A stretch of 64,000 nt of DNA from positions 192,865,034 to 192,929,033 of the forward strand of contig NC_134456.1 in assembly GCF_047948215.1 (NCBI RefSeq), read 5' to 3'. Below, one piece after another: positions 49,501-60,401 of this stretch (its first letter is position 1; every line of letters starts with the position of its first letter). Origin of the DNA: Lycorma delicatula. Taxonomy: Eukaryota > Arthropoda > Insecta > Hemiptera > Fulgoridae. Below the pieces are notes generated by a model, which searched no databases, had not been told where the DNA came from, and saw only the letters and a program-made list of their open reading frames with translations. The translations under genes were made by a program, and so were the position numbers.

Positions 49501-52500
49501 CACATTGGTTCGAATCAGACTTCATTTCCCTTTCTTTTTTTTAAATTTAAATCTGATGATTTATTAATAATTATTAACCTCTGATTATAAAAAAAGTTTT
49601 TGCAATAAATAATAATTCAGTAATAACAATGAAAAAAATCAGAAGTTATTAAAGAAACAAATTTTGTGAACTTTTCATTAAAAAAAATAAAATAATGTGT
49701 ATGTAATTTAAAAGGTGTACACGGAAGTAATTTTTTGTATCCACATCAGATTTTTTGATTTTTGTTTTGAGGTGTGATCAGCATTTTAATCCAGAGGCTT
49801 CGAAATAAAAAACAGACATACTATTACTCTGCCTTTCAGATTGACATGCTGAGTTTAGTTTTTGTATAGTTGTTATTGATAAATGTGCTGAATATTAGTT
49901 TTTGGTTTTTACATGAAAATATGTGTTTTATTATAGTTGTGTTCACAACATTTTTTTGTGTTGTTTTTGTCCATGATAGTCAGTAGTAAAAAATATTTAA
50001 AATATTAACTTTTTTAATTAGTTAATTTTAATGTAATGTTTTTTAAACTCAGATCATAATGTTTAAAACTTGTTAGTCAACTTTGAAGCAATTTCACTAG
50101 ATTTTTTTATTTTTGACATTGTTAATATTATTTCTGGTGGTTTTTCAGTTAGGAAGATATATACTTAGAATATGAATGAAAATGTATTAGATCTGAATTA
50201 TGTCTATTCATTTACTATTCCACTGTTATCAGTTGTTTTTTTGTCATCAGTCAGTTGACTAGTTAGATGCTATTCTCATTTCTTTCTGTCTACTAATATT
50301 GCAGCTTGAATCTTACATATTCAGTTATCTCTTTTATATAAAATTTCTATCTTCTTTTACAGTTGTTACCCTTTTACATACACCTCTGTTACCAAATTAA
50401 CTGAACTAAGATATCTTAATTTGTGGACACTAATCTAGCCTCTGTTTAGAAGATTTTGCCACAAATTTCTCTCCTCTCTTATTCATCTCATCATTTCCTT
50501 TCTGATCTTATTGACCCATCGTAATTTTCAGCACTCTCCTTTCACACCACAATTCAAGGCTTCTTCAATTTGCTTCCTATTATTTCTGTTTTCAATGTTT
50601 CATTAACATAAAATCCTGCACTCTGCATAAATATTTTCAAGACTTTCTTTCCAATTCTTAGATTTATACTTGATGCTATTAAGATAAACCAAATAAAAAA
50701 TAATTCATTTGTTCTACTAAAAAAAAACTAGGCCATCAGTAAATCTTAACATCTTTAATTTTTCTCCTTGGATAATTTTTTTCTCTCAAATTTTTCCTTA
50801 TTCCTGAATTACTTCTTGTATGTACAAGTTGAAAACAGTAGGGGACAGACTATGTCTTTCTTTAACCACTTTTTAATGAGAGCTTTTATTCCTTCTTATT
50901 CTGCTCTTACCCGATTCTTATGCAAATAAAAATTTACAACCAATTATTTATAAACAACTCTTCTTTCATTTTAAGTAAGTCTGAAATTTTTTAAAACTTT
51001 TTTTTTCAGTTACTCAGTATTTAAATGGTTTCTCCAACTTAATAAATATAATGCAGTTGACTTTTTATTTTTAATCCTGCCTTTTAATGTGATAACCAGA
51101 ATAGTATTCTTATATCCATGTTCTTTTTGAAACTGAACTGTTCTTCATCTAATTTGCATTTACCTTATATTCTGTTTGTCTGTAACCTAACCCAGTTTTT
51201 TTTTTTATATGTAAGATATTAAACTGATGGTGTAATTTATTAAGTGCTTTTGCTTTCTTTAGTATGGTAACACACTTTAAAATTAGGAGAAGAGTACTTC
51301 TCCTCTCTCATAGATTTTACATACTGACACGCTTTTATCCTATAAAACTTCTCAGTCTTATTTCTTCTACACAGTATAGTAAACTTAAATGGCATATCAT
51401 CAATTCCTACTGCTATATTTTTTCTTCAGAACTTTTATAAATCCAGATTGCAGTATAGAATATTAAATTAGATAATTTTTACCCTGCTGTATAATCCTAT
51501 GTAATTGAGCCACCTACTAGCTCTTTCTCCTTTCTATAATGAAGGTTTAACATTCATTATTCACTCCTTTGGTATTGAAGTACAAGGTATATTCAGAAAG
51601 TAAGTTCAACTTCTAAATATTGCTACCACAGCAATATGATCATGTATACTGAATTACCTGATAAGTTAGAAAGGTATTGATGCCATTTTTGTTCTCTTGT
51701 TCTCTCTGGGGAATTCTTAGTTTGTGCTTATAATGTTTAAGAAAATCAAGATGCCCACCATGTTTGAAATTCATTGTGTGAACCATTTCTTAAAGCACGG
51801 GACATTAAGGTAGTTGAAATTTACTATTGATGTTTATGAAGAAATGAATGAATGATTCCATGGTATGGAGATGGGTATCATTGTTTATAAAGGACATGAT
51901 AACATGCATGATAATGAAAACTGGAACATGAAACCATGTTAGATTACCAACAATTTGGTATTTGCAGTTGAGAACAGATGATACTCCAGCATCACATCTA
52001 TTTCAGAGAAATTGAATTCACGCTAAGTGTGTAAGATGCTTAGAAAATCACAAAATGAAACAGTTGGGCAGCGCTTTGGAATTTCTGACTGTACACAGAA
52101 CAATTTGATGACTTCTTGAGCCATACAGTCACTGTGTGGGGGATGATATATTGGTGTTTAACAGCTATATAGTATTAACATATGACACCTGAAACAAAAC
52201 AAAACATCAATGGAATGGCTAACACTTTTTTGTCCAGAAAAACAAAGTGCAAGTTGATGTATTCCACTTAGATCATTTTCACTATGTTTTGGGACAAAAG
52301 AGGAGTTTTTCTTGTTAACTTCTTGCCACAAGGCTGTACAATCAATAGTGATATGCGAAATGATGAAAAAAATCATGTTGTGCAACTTGGAACAAGCGGC
52401 ACGCTTGCTTACTGGGCACTGTGGTTATTCATGATAATGCTTGCCCACATGCTGCCATCCCAATGCAATGTTTTCTCATGACCTTTGGCTGGAAACAGTT

Positions 52501-55500
52501 CATTTATCCCTCATTCAGGCCAGATCTTGCACTAATGAAAACTTGACTATTTTCTTTATCTTAAAACTTTCCTTATAATTCCACGACGATGATGAAGCCA
52601 AACAAGTCATTAATACATTTGTGCCTTGCATCACAGGTGGTGTTATTCTTGATGAAGATATACATCTTCTGGTGCCCTGCTTTGATAAGTTTCTCAGCAT
52701 TGGCGGAAACTATGTAGAAAAGAAGAGTAAAATATGTAATTCAAAGAACATAAACATTTTATGTGAGTGTTCTTGACCTGTTTTAGAACATGCTTTTTAG
52801 ATAACTTCTTGTACTTTGATTTACTCTTATTTTTCTACTACTGCATCTACTTTTCTGGTTGTCTATCTCATTACATTTTTCCTTCAAACAGTTTTCCTTT
52901 GTTATGTTGCACTTCCAATTAACTTAAACAATTTTCTTTCATCTTTTGCATTTTTATACTTTCTGCATTCATTCATCAGTATAAGTAGTTTTTATTAGCC
53001 ATGGTTTTCTACATACTCTTTCTTCTTGATGATTCCTTTGCCATCCTATTAATTTCCTTATTTATTTATCTTATTTGTTTTCTATTGTGTCTTTGTAACG
53101 TTTAGACCTGTACGTATGTCTTATTCAAGTTTTATCCTCATACCATTCTTTTTTAGCTATCCATTAGTAAATTCTTAAAATAAGTTCTATATAATCCTAA
53201 TTCTTCTTTAATTGGTTTAACCTACCTTCTACATACTCCCTTTTTGTTTTTTTTTAGTAGAGCATTCCAGTCTCCCATTACTACTCAACTGTCATCTTTT
53301 ATATATTTGATCATCTATATTTTCTTACAGTTTTTCTACTCTTTCATTTTCTGCTGAAGACATGGCACATAAATCTGCACTACTATTGTTGGCTTGGGCC
53401 TTGAATCAATCGTGAATAATAAATTATTTTACTGTGTAGCCTTACACTAAAAAAAGTAGAGAGTACTCTTAAGATAAGTAAAGAGTTTGCTGTTTTGCAT
53501 ATTCTTTACTCTAAATTCATTATTATTTCTATAGTCACTTCCTAGTGGTTTTTGTCAGATAGCAATAAGAACTGGCCAAAATACATTTTTACCCGTACTT
53601 CATATGGGTAACCAGTTATAACAAATATTTTTAATGGAGGCTGACTGTTTGAAATCTGCATTCTTAGATCACTCAAAGTTAAAGGTCTATACTGACAAAA
53701 CTGTTGCTGTGAAAAAATTACAGTACACTGATAGTTTTTATAAATTGAACAGGCTTTAATTTTTATTCATTATTATTCTCACAAGCATGGGTCTAAAGAA
53801 CAGAGGGGATCCAGGGAAAGCCTGCGAAAGGTCTGGAACTGCTCATAACTCCTTGACCAAAAATCATGTTCATCTTTTTACTTCACTTCACTAATTTCTC
53901 CCACACATTTCCTGCCATAAATTAATTAGCCCATCATTTTTATTTAAATTTTTAACATTTCACCATTTAGTTTGAAGGATGCTATGATTCTTACACTACT
54001 TTGGATTACTTCTAAAGTAGTCTCCTCCCACAATTTCAAATGAGGGACTTATACCTCTGGAATATTTCACCCCTTCTAATTAAATTAGAAGAGGCAATAT
54101 AATATAAAAAAAGAGAAAAATTTGGTAACTTTTAATTTGTTCAGATCATATCAATTATTAATTAGTTGATACCTTGAACAACTACTGAAAGGCCTGCTTT
54201 CTGTTTAGAGGAGTTATTTCTTTCTCTGGTCTCCCTGCTAAGTTTCTGCATGTAGGCCATTGGTTATTTACATGTAATCAGTGTTCAGCTGTGGTAAGAA
54301 TTCTTATCGGCTTTGTATAATTTTTTAGGTGTTCTTTCCTACTAACCTGCCTTACGCAGAACCCACCAGTCCTCAGATACTGCTACTACTTGTCTGTGAC
54401 TAATTATTTATAGGTAATGTTATAAAATGATATTTTACTTATTTGCAATATGGTATCATACCTTGTTGCTGTGGATAGGATCTCAGTGCTTATGGTCAGG
54501 GCACATAGAATATCAAGTAATTTAATATTGATGGATTTGTTAATTTGGATCAGTGATATGTTTGATAAATTTATTGACTGCTTTTATGAGTTCATTGTAT
54601 CTTAATATGGACTTGCATTGTATTAATAAAATGAAGAACACAGTACAATTTGAGCTGTTGAGTTTATATATTCCAAAGGCACTATAATTTAGCAATTTTG
54701 TTTTGATTAACGGTTTATTTTATTCCTTTATTTTTAAGGCTGCATTGTATGCATATTTTTAAAATTTATAAGCTATTTTTTCTTTGTTTTTGTATGTTAG
54801 TAGGATGTATTTTTTGTTTGCTTATCTTTGTTTTTATTTATGCGACAGTGGATCAATAAGTACCTGTGTTTGAAGACAGGTGGCGGATGCTGAGGAAAGT
54901 TGACATTACTACAGTATAATATTACCATCTATCAAACGATGCCATGCAAAATTTCAGGCTAATTCATAGGTTAGTTTTTATTTGACAGCCATTTGTATTA
55001 AATGTATTTGGTGTTATTCGATACAATGGAAAAAAAACAATACTGATTTGCTTTTTATTTTTGGGTGGGAAAACGTGTAAAGAAATAAAAGCAAAGTTGG
55101 ATTCTGTCTATAGGGACTCTTCACCATTTATGACAACTATGATGAGATATTGGTGTAACAGATTTAAATGTGGCCATACATCTGTTTTTGATGAGGAGTG
55201 TCCAGGTTGCCAGCAGACGTGGTTACTGAGGAAATTGTTGAAAAGGTCCATGACATGATTCTTGTTGATCGCTAATGAAAATGTGCGAAGTAGCAGAGGC
55301 TGTAGGTATGTTGTACAAAATGGCAATAAACATTTTACATGATAAGTTAAGAATGAGAAAGCTGTTGGCCTGATGGGTGCCACAATTGCTCACTTCAGAC
55401 AACATGTGGATACAGTTGTCAACTTTGAAACGGTCTTTGGATCTCTTTAAGCAAAATCCGCCATAGTTTTTATGTTCAGTCATCATCGTTGATGAAACCT

Positions 55501-57720
55501 AGATACTTTACTATATCCCAGATGTGAAACGACAATCAAAACAATTGGTTTTTCCAGGAATCTACTCCAAAGAAGGGCAAGACAGTTACATCAGTCAGAA
55601 AGGTCATGGCTACAATTTTTGGGGATGTGAAGGGAATAATTCTCATATAGACTTCTGGAAAAAGGAAGCACAATCACAGGGCAGTATTACAGTGAATCAT
55701 TGGACTGATTTAATGAGAAATTGAAACAGACACGGCCTGACTTGGTAAAGAAAAAAGTGCTATTTCATCACAATGCACCAGCTCACTCATCTGGGATCAT
55801 CGTGGCCAAATTGCATGAATTATGCTACAAATTGCTGCTGCATCCACTGCACAGGCCCAACCTGGCTCCTTGCAACTTCTTTCTGTTCCCCAACATGAAA
55901 ATGTGGCTCGCGGGGAAAAAAATTTGGTTCAAATGAAGAGGCCATCGTCGAGACAGAAGCCTATTTTGAAGTTTGAAAAATACCTTTTATAGAGTTTAAA
56001 AAAATGGCAGGGATGTTGGAAAAGTGTATCCTCCTAAAAGGAGATAATGTTAAAAAATTAAAAAAAAATTCCTCAAAACTTACTTTTCATTTTTAATATG
56101 GATAGTTATTGATCCACCCTCACTCATACTTACTTTATGTTGTTGTGAACAAAGTATTATCCTGCTGTTATATCCATTTAAATCAGCCATGCTTATTAAA
56201 ATGAGTTGATTTATATATATTATATATAAAACTTTTATATAATATACATAAACATGAGCTTGGAAATTTGAGATGTTGCGATTTCTTGTATTTATCATAT
56301 TTATTTTGTTTTTGTTGGTTACTATTTTTGCTGGGAAGTTCAAGAAATTGATTTATTTGCGGATATTTAGCTGTTAATTTTAATTTATAGTGTATATTTG
56401 TTATAATATTTGACATAAGTAAAAAGAAGTAAATTTTTAAGAACTTTAAAAGATAATATAGATAATTTTTTTAGATAATAGAAAAATATATGGAAGCCTT
56501 TATTTGATAAGAAGGGCGTACTGTGTAATACTAGCACAGCTTGCAAGTCATATGCTTATCTGTTGACCTTTTCTTTTATGTGAAAATCTTTTAATTGTAG
56601 TGTCTGATAAAACACTGTAACATCTTGAATTCTATTGTTGCATAATAGGATCTAAAATAAATAAAAAATTTCAGATATAACAAATGTATTTAAATGTGCT
56701 CTAAAACAAAACAACTTGTTCTTATAAATATTTAGATTAGAGTAGTAATACTTTACTGTAATAAAGTTTTTTTTTTTTTTTAGATGAAATCACAGTATTT
56801 GCTAAATGTTGAATTATATTAAAATGAAGGATAAATTTTCCTGTTAACACTTAATATACCTTATTCTTAGTCTGTTTTTTTTCTAGTGTCAGGGGCATGA
56901 TAATTATGGAAGGGAATTAGTTCAATCCAATTTCATCCTTCCTAGTGGACCTACTAAAACAAATGTCGTGACATCAATGTAATTTTGAAAACTGAACACA
57001 GAAAAACTATTCCATTAAATTTTATTTAAAGTAAGTTTCAGTTCTTGTTCAAATAATTATCACAGAAGCTGAATTATTAGTTTTTTCTTTTTTTCCAGGA
57101 GGCTGTATTTTACTAGCTATTACTAATTTTATTAGCTACTTCTAATTTTACTAAAAATTTTTACTAATATTTATTTTTAAAATGTTCACAGTCACCTCAA
57201 AGAAAAAAAGGGAACTATTACTGGACATCAATCTTGGTTGCTTCAAGAATAAATAAACATTTTTTTCTGCCAATCCATTTAGACTGCATAATATATGCAG
57301 TGGGATGTATGTAGTTTGGTTTAAGACTCTGATATTAACAAACTTTATATATTTATTTGTTTAGTAAGATATATCTTTCTTTTTTCAGGTCCTTATATAA
57401 AATGGTTTTTAGAAAAACTTGGACCAAATAACCTACCAAAGTTAATAGATAGTTGGGAGGACAAAACTGCGACTGCTATTTGCACATTTGCGTATACTGA
57501 AGGAGAAAATTCTGAAGTTAAGCTATTTGAGGGTAAAGTTCCTGGCATTATTGTTAACTCTCGTGGTCCTCAAGATTTTGGTTGGGATTCTATCTTCCAA
57601 CCTGAAGGATATAATAAAACTTATGCTGAGTTATCCAAACAAATAAAAAATGAAATTTCACACAGAAGTAAAGCTGTGTTAGCACTTAAGAAATTTTTAC
57701 TTAATGTAGCACCAGAATAA
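37492..57720 (+). CDS. ITPA: ITPA, inosine triphosphate pyrophosphatase (three-exon gene, whole span)
   Basis: Joining 37492-37578, 47715-47865 and 57389-57720 gives 190 codons (189 aa plus TAA), close to the 194 aa of human ITPA. The family hydrolyses ITP, dITP and XTP to monophosphates plus pyrophosphate in the cytosol, keeping deaminated purines out of nucleic acids (family knowledge). Seen here: N-terminal KKIVFVTGN(I)KKLEE phosphate-binding segment (3-17), [10 protein letters not shown] (34-43), [20 protein letters not shown] (66-85), RGPQDFGWD (138-146) and the base-binding SHR (170-172). The frame is open and the key motifs are intact, so the gene should be functional. It has only three exons, with introns of 10136 and 9523 bp filled by nested transposons. 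It diverges from MPDU1. Confidence 0.96.
37579..38799. other. ITPA intron 1, 5' part, nothing recognised
   Basis: AT-rich intron DNA without recognisable repeat. Confidence 0.45.
38800..41410 (-). pseudogene. same unknown gene family, decayed copy 2, split by a mariner
   Basis: Read on the minus strand from 41410 down: [65 protein letters not shown]; then near 40455-40290 [40 protein letters not shown] and [10 protein letters not shown] mariner follows (39314-40287). The protein resumes at 39310 with [19 protein letters not shown] and at about 39000 with [17 protein letters not shown], ending near 38830 ([10 protein letters not shown]). Motif order is the same as in copy 1. Many stops. Antisense to ITPA inside intron 1. 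Confidence 0.8.
39314..40287 (+). mobile_element. mariner nested in the unknown-family copy 2
   Basis: Imperfect inverted ends: tcaggtgatatcaaaatgtt (39315 on) and, reverse-complemented at the right, tgaggggttatcaaaaaatt. Plus-strand frames give the helix-turn-helix [31 protein letters not shown]; then [18 protein letters not shown] and [32 protein letters not shown]. The part between helix-turn-helix and IVHREF is deleted, giving 974 bp instead of about 1.3 kb. Both remaining catalytic blocks keep Asp. The flanking bases are TG and TA, fitting a decayed TA duplication. Confidence 0.85.
41411..42932. other. ITPA intron 1, middle; one hairpin, otherwise unassigned
   Basis: Contains a perfect 10-bp inverted repeat (atttcaacaa / ttgttgaaat, 41973-42001) and a slightly GC-richer stretch at 42460-42640 with an 82-codon open frame that matches nothing I know. 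Confidence 0.45.
42933..46508 (+). mobile_element. LINE copy C, near full length, mosaic
   Basis: About 3.6 kb on the plus strand. A 5' leader of about 400 bp (ccttcccattggtgtgggag, gatctccgggtgggactact) precedes the endonuclease ([39 protein letters not shown] at 43940-44005). Reverse-transcriptase blocks follow ([14 protein letters not shown] at about 45330, [13 protein letters not shown] at about 45425) and then the 3' domain, which is duplicated in tandem (45579-45872 and 45873-46183). The end is gactgaagac plus A9-10 at 46490-46508. Many stops and frameshifts: inactive. Same strand as ITPA, in intron 1. Confidence 0.9.
45579..46183 (+). repeat. tandem duplication inside LINE copy C
   Basis: Unit 1 (294 bp) and unit 2 (311 bp) both run from gatggac(c/a)actgaatg to the ATGTT after the GGTGCTA motif. 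After its first 100 bp unit 1 is of the copy-A type (gtttaggaatcaaaaattca, gaaagtagctttaagtggaa), while unit 2 is of the copy-B type (tttacatcaaaaattaattt, gtatatgtttggagcatc). Confidence 0.85.
46509..47714. other. ITPA intron 1, 3' part, with a GC-richer scrap and a hairpin
   Basis: 46771-46850 (catcagggtttgcttcgctc, cagtgggctccctggaccct) is far more GC-rich than its surroundings and is probably a piece of another repeat. A perfect 17-bp inverted repeat lies at 47573-47612. Confidence 0.45.
47573..47612. repeat. perfect 17-bp inverted repeat, 6-nt loop, near ITPA exon 2
   Basis: tttgttgtaaataattt and aaattatttacaacaaa face each other, ending 102 bp before the exon 2 acceptor. It would form a strong hairpin in the pre-mRNA. 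Confidence 0.75.
47715..47865 (+). CDS. ITPA: ITPA exon 2
   Basis: A 151-bp exon after TTTTTTTCAG and before GTAAAT. It encodes [14 protein letters not shown], then K-C-K-E-A and [19 protein letters not shown], and ends in phase 1 inside a Gly codon. It aligns without gaps to residues of human ITPA that carry the metal-binding acidic positions. Confidence 0.95.
47866..48120. other. ITPA intron 2 DNA, nothing recognised
   Basis: AT-rich. Confidence 0.4.
48121..49732 (+). mobile_element. repeat family R, copy R2, containing foldback F2
   Basis: Matches R1 from gaagtaaaggaagtattg through tctgtatgtatgtatctcac, gcatctctccttttgattgc and, after F2, taagtcctcattgagagctt, ttttaattaatgaaatattt, ggttcgaatcagacttcatt and the end gtgtacacggaagta (49715-49729). 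Terminal repeats are more worn than in R1. Confidence 0.75.
48418..49379. mobile_element. foldback element F2, about 390-bp arms
   Basis: Left arm 48418-48803 and right arm 48965-49379 are inverted copies of each other with a low mismatch rate: both carry gatgagggaagcttaact, tgaaatgcgtttttctctga, gaaattgaaatactaggtgg and caattttcttgtacgact. The loop (48804-48964) is unrelated and GC-richer. The outer ends read tagtacagtcaattt and tagtacaggcaattt. The right arm holds a 23-bp palindromic addition (tgtagaggagaatgtcctctaca, near 49146). It sits inside R2 with no protein-coding frame. Confidence 0.9.
49733..50234. other. ITPA intron 2 DNA, nothing recognised
   Basis: AT- and T-rich. Confidence 0.4.
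50235..51580 (-). mobile_element. ancient LINE, 3' part including reverse transcriptase
   Basis: Read on the minus strand, the 3' end is gtcaactgactgatgac with a short A run, a diverged form of the tail of copies A-C. Near 50840 the frame reads [14 protein letters not shown], the reverse-transcriptase block before the catalytic box. The rest is heavily broken. Interrupted on its 5' side by a mariner. Confidence 0.6.
51581..52782 (+). mobile_element. mariner nested in the ancient LINE
   Basis: Left end tacaaggtatattcagaaag and right end ttatgtgagtgttcttgacc (complementary, imperfect). Plus-strand frames give [51 protein letters not shown] and [20 protein letters not shown], the usual order of mariner transposase. 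The second and third catalytic Asp survive; frames are broken in many places. Confidence 0.85.
52783..53540 (-). mobile_element. ancient LINE, 5' part beyond the mariner
   Basis: The T-rich, frame-broken sequence continues in the style of the LINE at 50235-51580 (antisense gagcattccagtctcccatt is the GDWNA-like endonuclease region). Assignment rests on position and weak similarity. Confidence 0.4.
53541..54845. other. ITPA intron 2 DNA, unassigned
   Basis: Mixed composition. 53790-53860 is GC-richer (gatccagggaaagcctgcga) and may be a repeat scrap. Confidence 0.4.
54846..56119 (+). mobile_element. mariner in ITPA intron 2 with clear ends
   Basis: gtggatcaataa at 54848-54859 pairs exactly with ttattgatccac at 56106-56117, giving a 1.27-kb element. 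Plus-strand frames give [40 protein letters not shown], then [50 protein letters not shown] and G-K-K. The second catalytic Asp is gone (HHN for HxDN) and the third is Asn, so the enzyme is dead. Confidence 0.9.
56120..57388. other. ITPA intron 2, 3' part, nothing recognised
   Basis: AT-rich intron DNA. Confidence 0.45.
57389..57720 (+). CDS. ITPA: ITPA exon 3 (C-terminus and stop)
   Basis: Follows acceptor CTTTTTTCAG. It encodes [42 protein letters not shown] and [15 protein letters not shown], ending VAPE and TAA. An AATAAA hexamer (57716-57721) overlaps the stop codon; the next plus-strand AATAAA noted is at 58092-58097. Confidence 0.96.
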
Positions 57721-57721
57721 A
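57716..57721 (+). promoter_or_regulatory. AATAAA overlapping the ITPA stop codon
   Basis: The hexamer AATAAA is formed by the last Glu codon, TAA and the next base. It could act as a poly(A) signal giving a 3' UTR of only 10-30 nt, or be chance in this AT-rich DNA. Confidence 0.3.
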
Positions 57722-58122
57722 GGTTGCAACTTGTATAGTACTTATTTAAAATAGATTATATTGTAAAAATCAAATGGATGTTTCTTTTATTTATTTTTTA
57801 TCTGCTTACTGCAGATGGTAATGTTGGCAGTTTGTGTTCCTACAACTCAAAAATGGTGGACTAATTTTCATTTTTACTTAACAGTCATTAAGTGTAACTA
57901 GATATATGATAATTTAAAAATATCATATATTATTATATACCACTTTCTTTAGTCTAATATCTTTTAACTTATATCAATTGTGATAGTGAGTAAAACAAAA
58001 TGAAAAAAAGATTTTAAATGTATATATATATATATATATACAAATATATTTATTTATTTATATTTCAGGGTTTTTTATTAATATTGTGCACAATAAATGG
58101 TTATAAAAATGAAAAAAAAAAA
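57721..58122. other. 3' flank of ITPA
   Basis: AT-rich with a TA microsatellite (58021-58040) and an AATAAA at 58092-58097. Likely contains the 3' UTR. Confidence 0.45.
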
Positions 58123-58815
58123 GGCTTACAACCCAGTTGTAAGACTTTCCAGTCATGTGGCTTTTTTCTGACACAGATTACACACCCAACTTAATTAAAA
58201 ATATTTATCATCTTATTTAAACACAATATTTTTGGCTTATTTAATTCAATGATTCTAACTAAAGTGTGCGTGCATACTGTATTTCATTCATGCAGGTGTG
58301 GCGTTACTAGTAGCCACTTTAAATATTATTCATGTATTTAATTCTACTGCTCACCTGTGATGTCACAATGTAGCAGACGACTACAGCAGTAGTCTGGCTG
58401 CCAAGTGGGATGTGGGGTGTGTAAGAGGGGGGTGGCTGGGTTAATACCCCACTTTGATGGAGAACAAGTTGTGGATCCAATGAGATGCTAATAGAAAAAA
58501 AATTGCAATGAAAATGACCCACTGGACTTCCTTCTACAGCGTTTCAAAATTATTACTATATTTTGGACTGGGGTTACAATTTAGCAAATAAATTCTTTAC
58601 AAAAGTAGTTTATTAATATTCACACAATTATAAAAAAATATATATAACCTTAATTATGCAAAATCTGGAGACAATTTTGTTTTCCTCTTGTATCTCCCAC
58701 CTCCTGACCTTTTGAATTGAAAGTTTAATAGCATCAATGCCCCAACTACAGAAATACTATAGCCAAGTTTGGTGAGAATTGGTCAAGTAGTTCTGGAGAT
58801 AAGACGATTTGCACA
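58123..58815. repeat. dispersed repeat, copy 2 (partner at 5.1 kb)
   Basis: Same orientation as 5111-5645. Shared runs include gactttccagtcat, actttaaatattattcat, ttctactgctcacctgtga and ccaagtttggt. This copy is longer and ends near ctggagataagacgatttgc. No frame recognised. Confidence 0.7.
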
Positions 58816-60269
58816 CCAACATACATTTTGTAATGGAGATTTCGATGCCATTTTTATGTTTTCTGGGGTCCTTAGGGGTCAATTCTTCAAGATTTGATGA
58901 AAACTAGATATGCCCAATTTTGACCAATCACCCTTCTATATAGCTAAAGTTGCTATATAGACAGAAAGTAAAAATATTTAATTTATTAGAAATAAATTAT
59001 GATTGTATTAACACAATTTGCTGTTCCACAACAAATTATTAATGGAACTGTAATGAAACATTTTCCTTCAAATGGTCCAGGAAAATCATTGTGAATATTT
59101 ATGGTACTTTCCCCAAACATAGTAATATGTAAGAATCAGGAAGTTGCTTCACTTGCAAAATTTACATGACATTTGTTTCTATTTTACATTAATCTTTGTC
59201 CACCATACATAAAATCTTGTGAGCATTCTTATTGCAGCTATTCTTACATCCTATATGTAGCATTTAAAGTATTTCTCACATGTACAGAATATGGAATATA
59301 ATTGTGTTTTCCATACTAAAGTTTTCTGCTAAAAATTAAAATTGCCTTTACAAACATCAACAAAATTCCTGAATCACAGTTTAAAATGAAATTACTCTGT
59401 ATAACATTTTATTAGTTTCAACAACTTCTTTTTAGGCTGACTTTTTTTAAGTACTAGTAAATTAAAAAGGCATATATGTAAAATCTATTGCCCATAATAA
59501 TATTAGATGGTTTTTTAGAGGATTAACAACAAAATACTGTATTAGGGAAGAATCATAACAGCAAAATTGAGAAAAAAACAAATTAATTATAATGAGAAAT
59601 AGGTCAGATATTTTCATTGCAACATGACAACTTAATAGTTTGTACTGCAAAGATCCCTCTGCAAAGGGATATTTGGTAACAGAATAATTTAAATCAAGGT
59701 ATTGAAAATCCAGTAATCACATATTTACACAAATATTAACATGTTCATGCATAAGTGTGTATATAATATTATATGAAATATAAACCACCAAAACACAGTA
59801 ATTATTTATATTACATTTACCACATTTATTTCCAACAATTAGTTTTCGCAACAACCTGCACCTTCAGTTGGTATGAAATTCTATATCTATTACTTTAAAA
59901 GATATTTTTAAACTTTTTTGTCATTTTATTTGAAATTATGTTTTATATTTTGAATAATATAATGAGTATATATATAAATTTTGCTATCCAGTATGGTGTA
60001 ATCTTTAAAACATATATTTTCCTTTGTTCTGATGTCATTATTGCCAACTTTTATGCTGTATTTTTATTATGTTTTTAATTAAATCATCTTCAAATGTGAT
60101 CTGGTGGTTCATTATTTTAATTTTTTGTTTATATTTAAAAATGTAATATTTCTCCAGTATATTAATTTTTTTTTTATCATACAAATCTCCAAAATTTCTA
60201 AGTTATTTTTGCAATCTCTAATGCTGTGTTTGCATTCTAATGCATGGTTAGCTACATTAGATATACCTC
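58816..60269. other. AT-rich intergenic DNA, nothing recognised
   Basis: No gene, RNA or repeat could be supported. Confidence 0.5.
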
Positions 60270-60401
60270 ATTTTACTTTCTTGTACGAAGGAAAGAAAGT
60301 AATTTTTCACTAAAAAAAAGTGAAAAATTTTGGTTTCCAGATTTCAACAGAAATATCCATTTTGACTAGTTTCAGTGTGACGTCTGTATGTATGTATGTA
60401 T
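60270..60401 (+). mobile_element. repeat family R, copy R3, 5' fragment
   Basis: Matches the start of R1 and R2 (ttgtacgaaggaaagaaagt, atttcaacagaaatatccat, gtgacgtctgtatgtatgta) and stops at the Penelope-like insertion. Confidence 0.8.
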
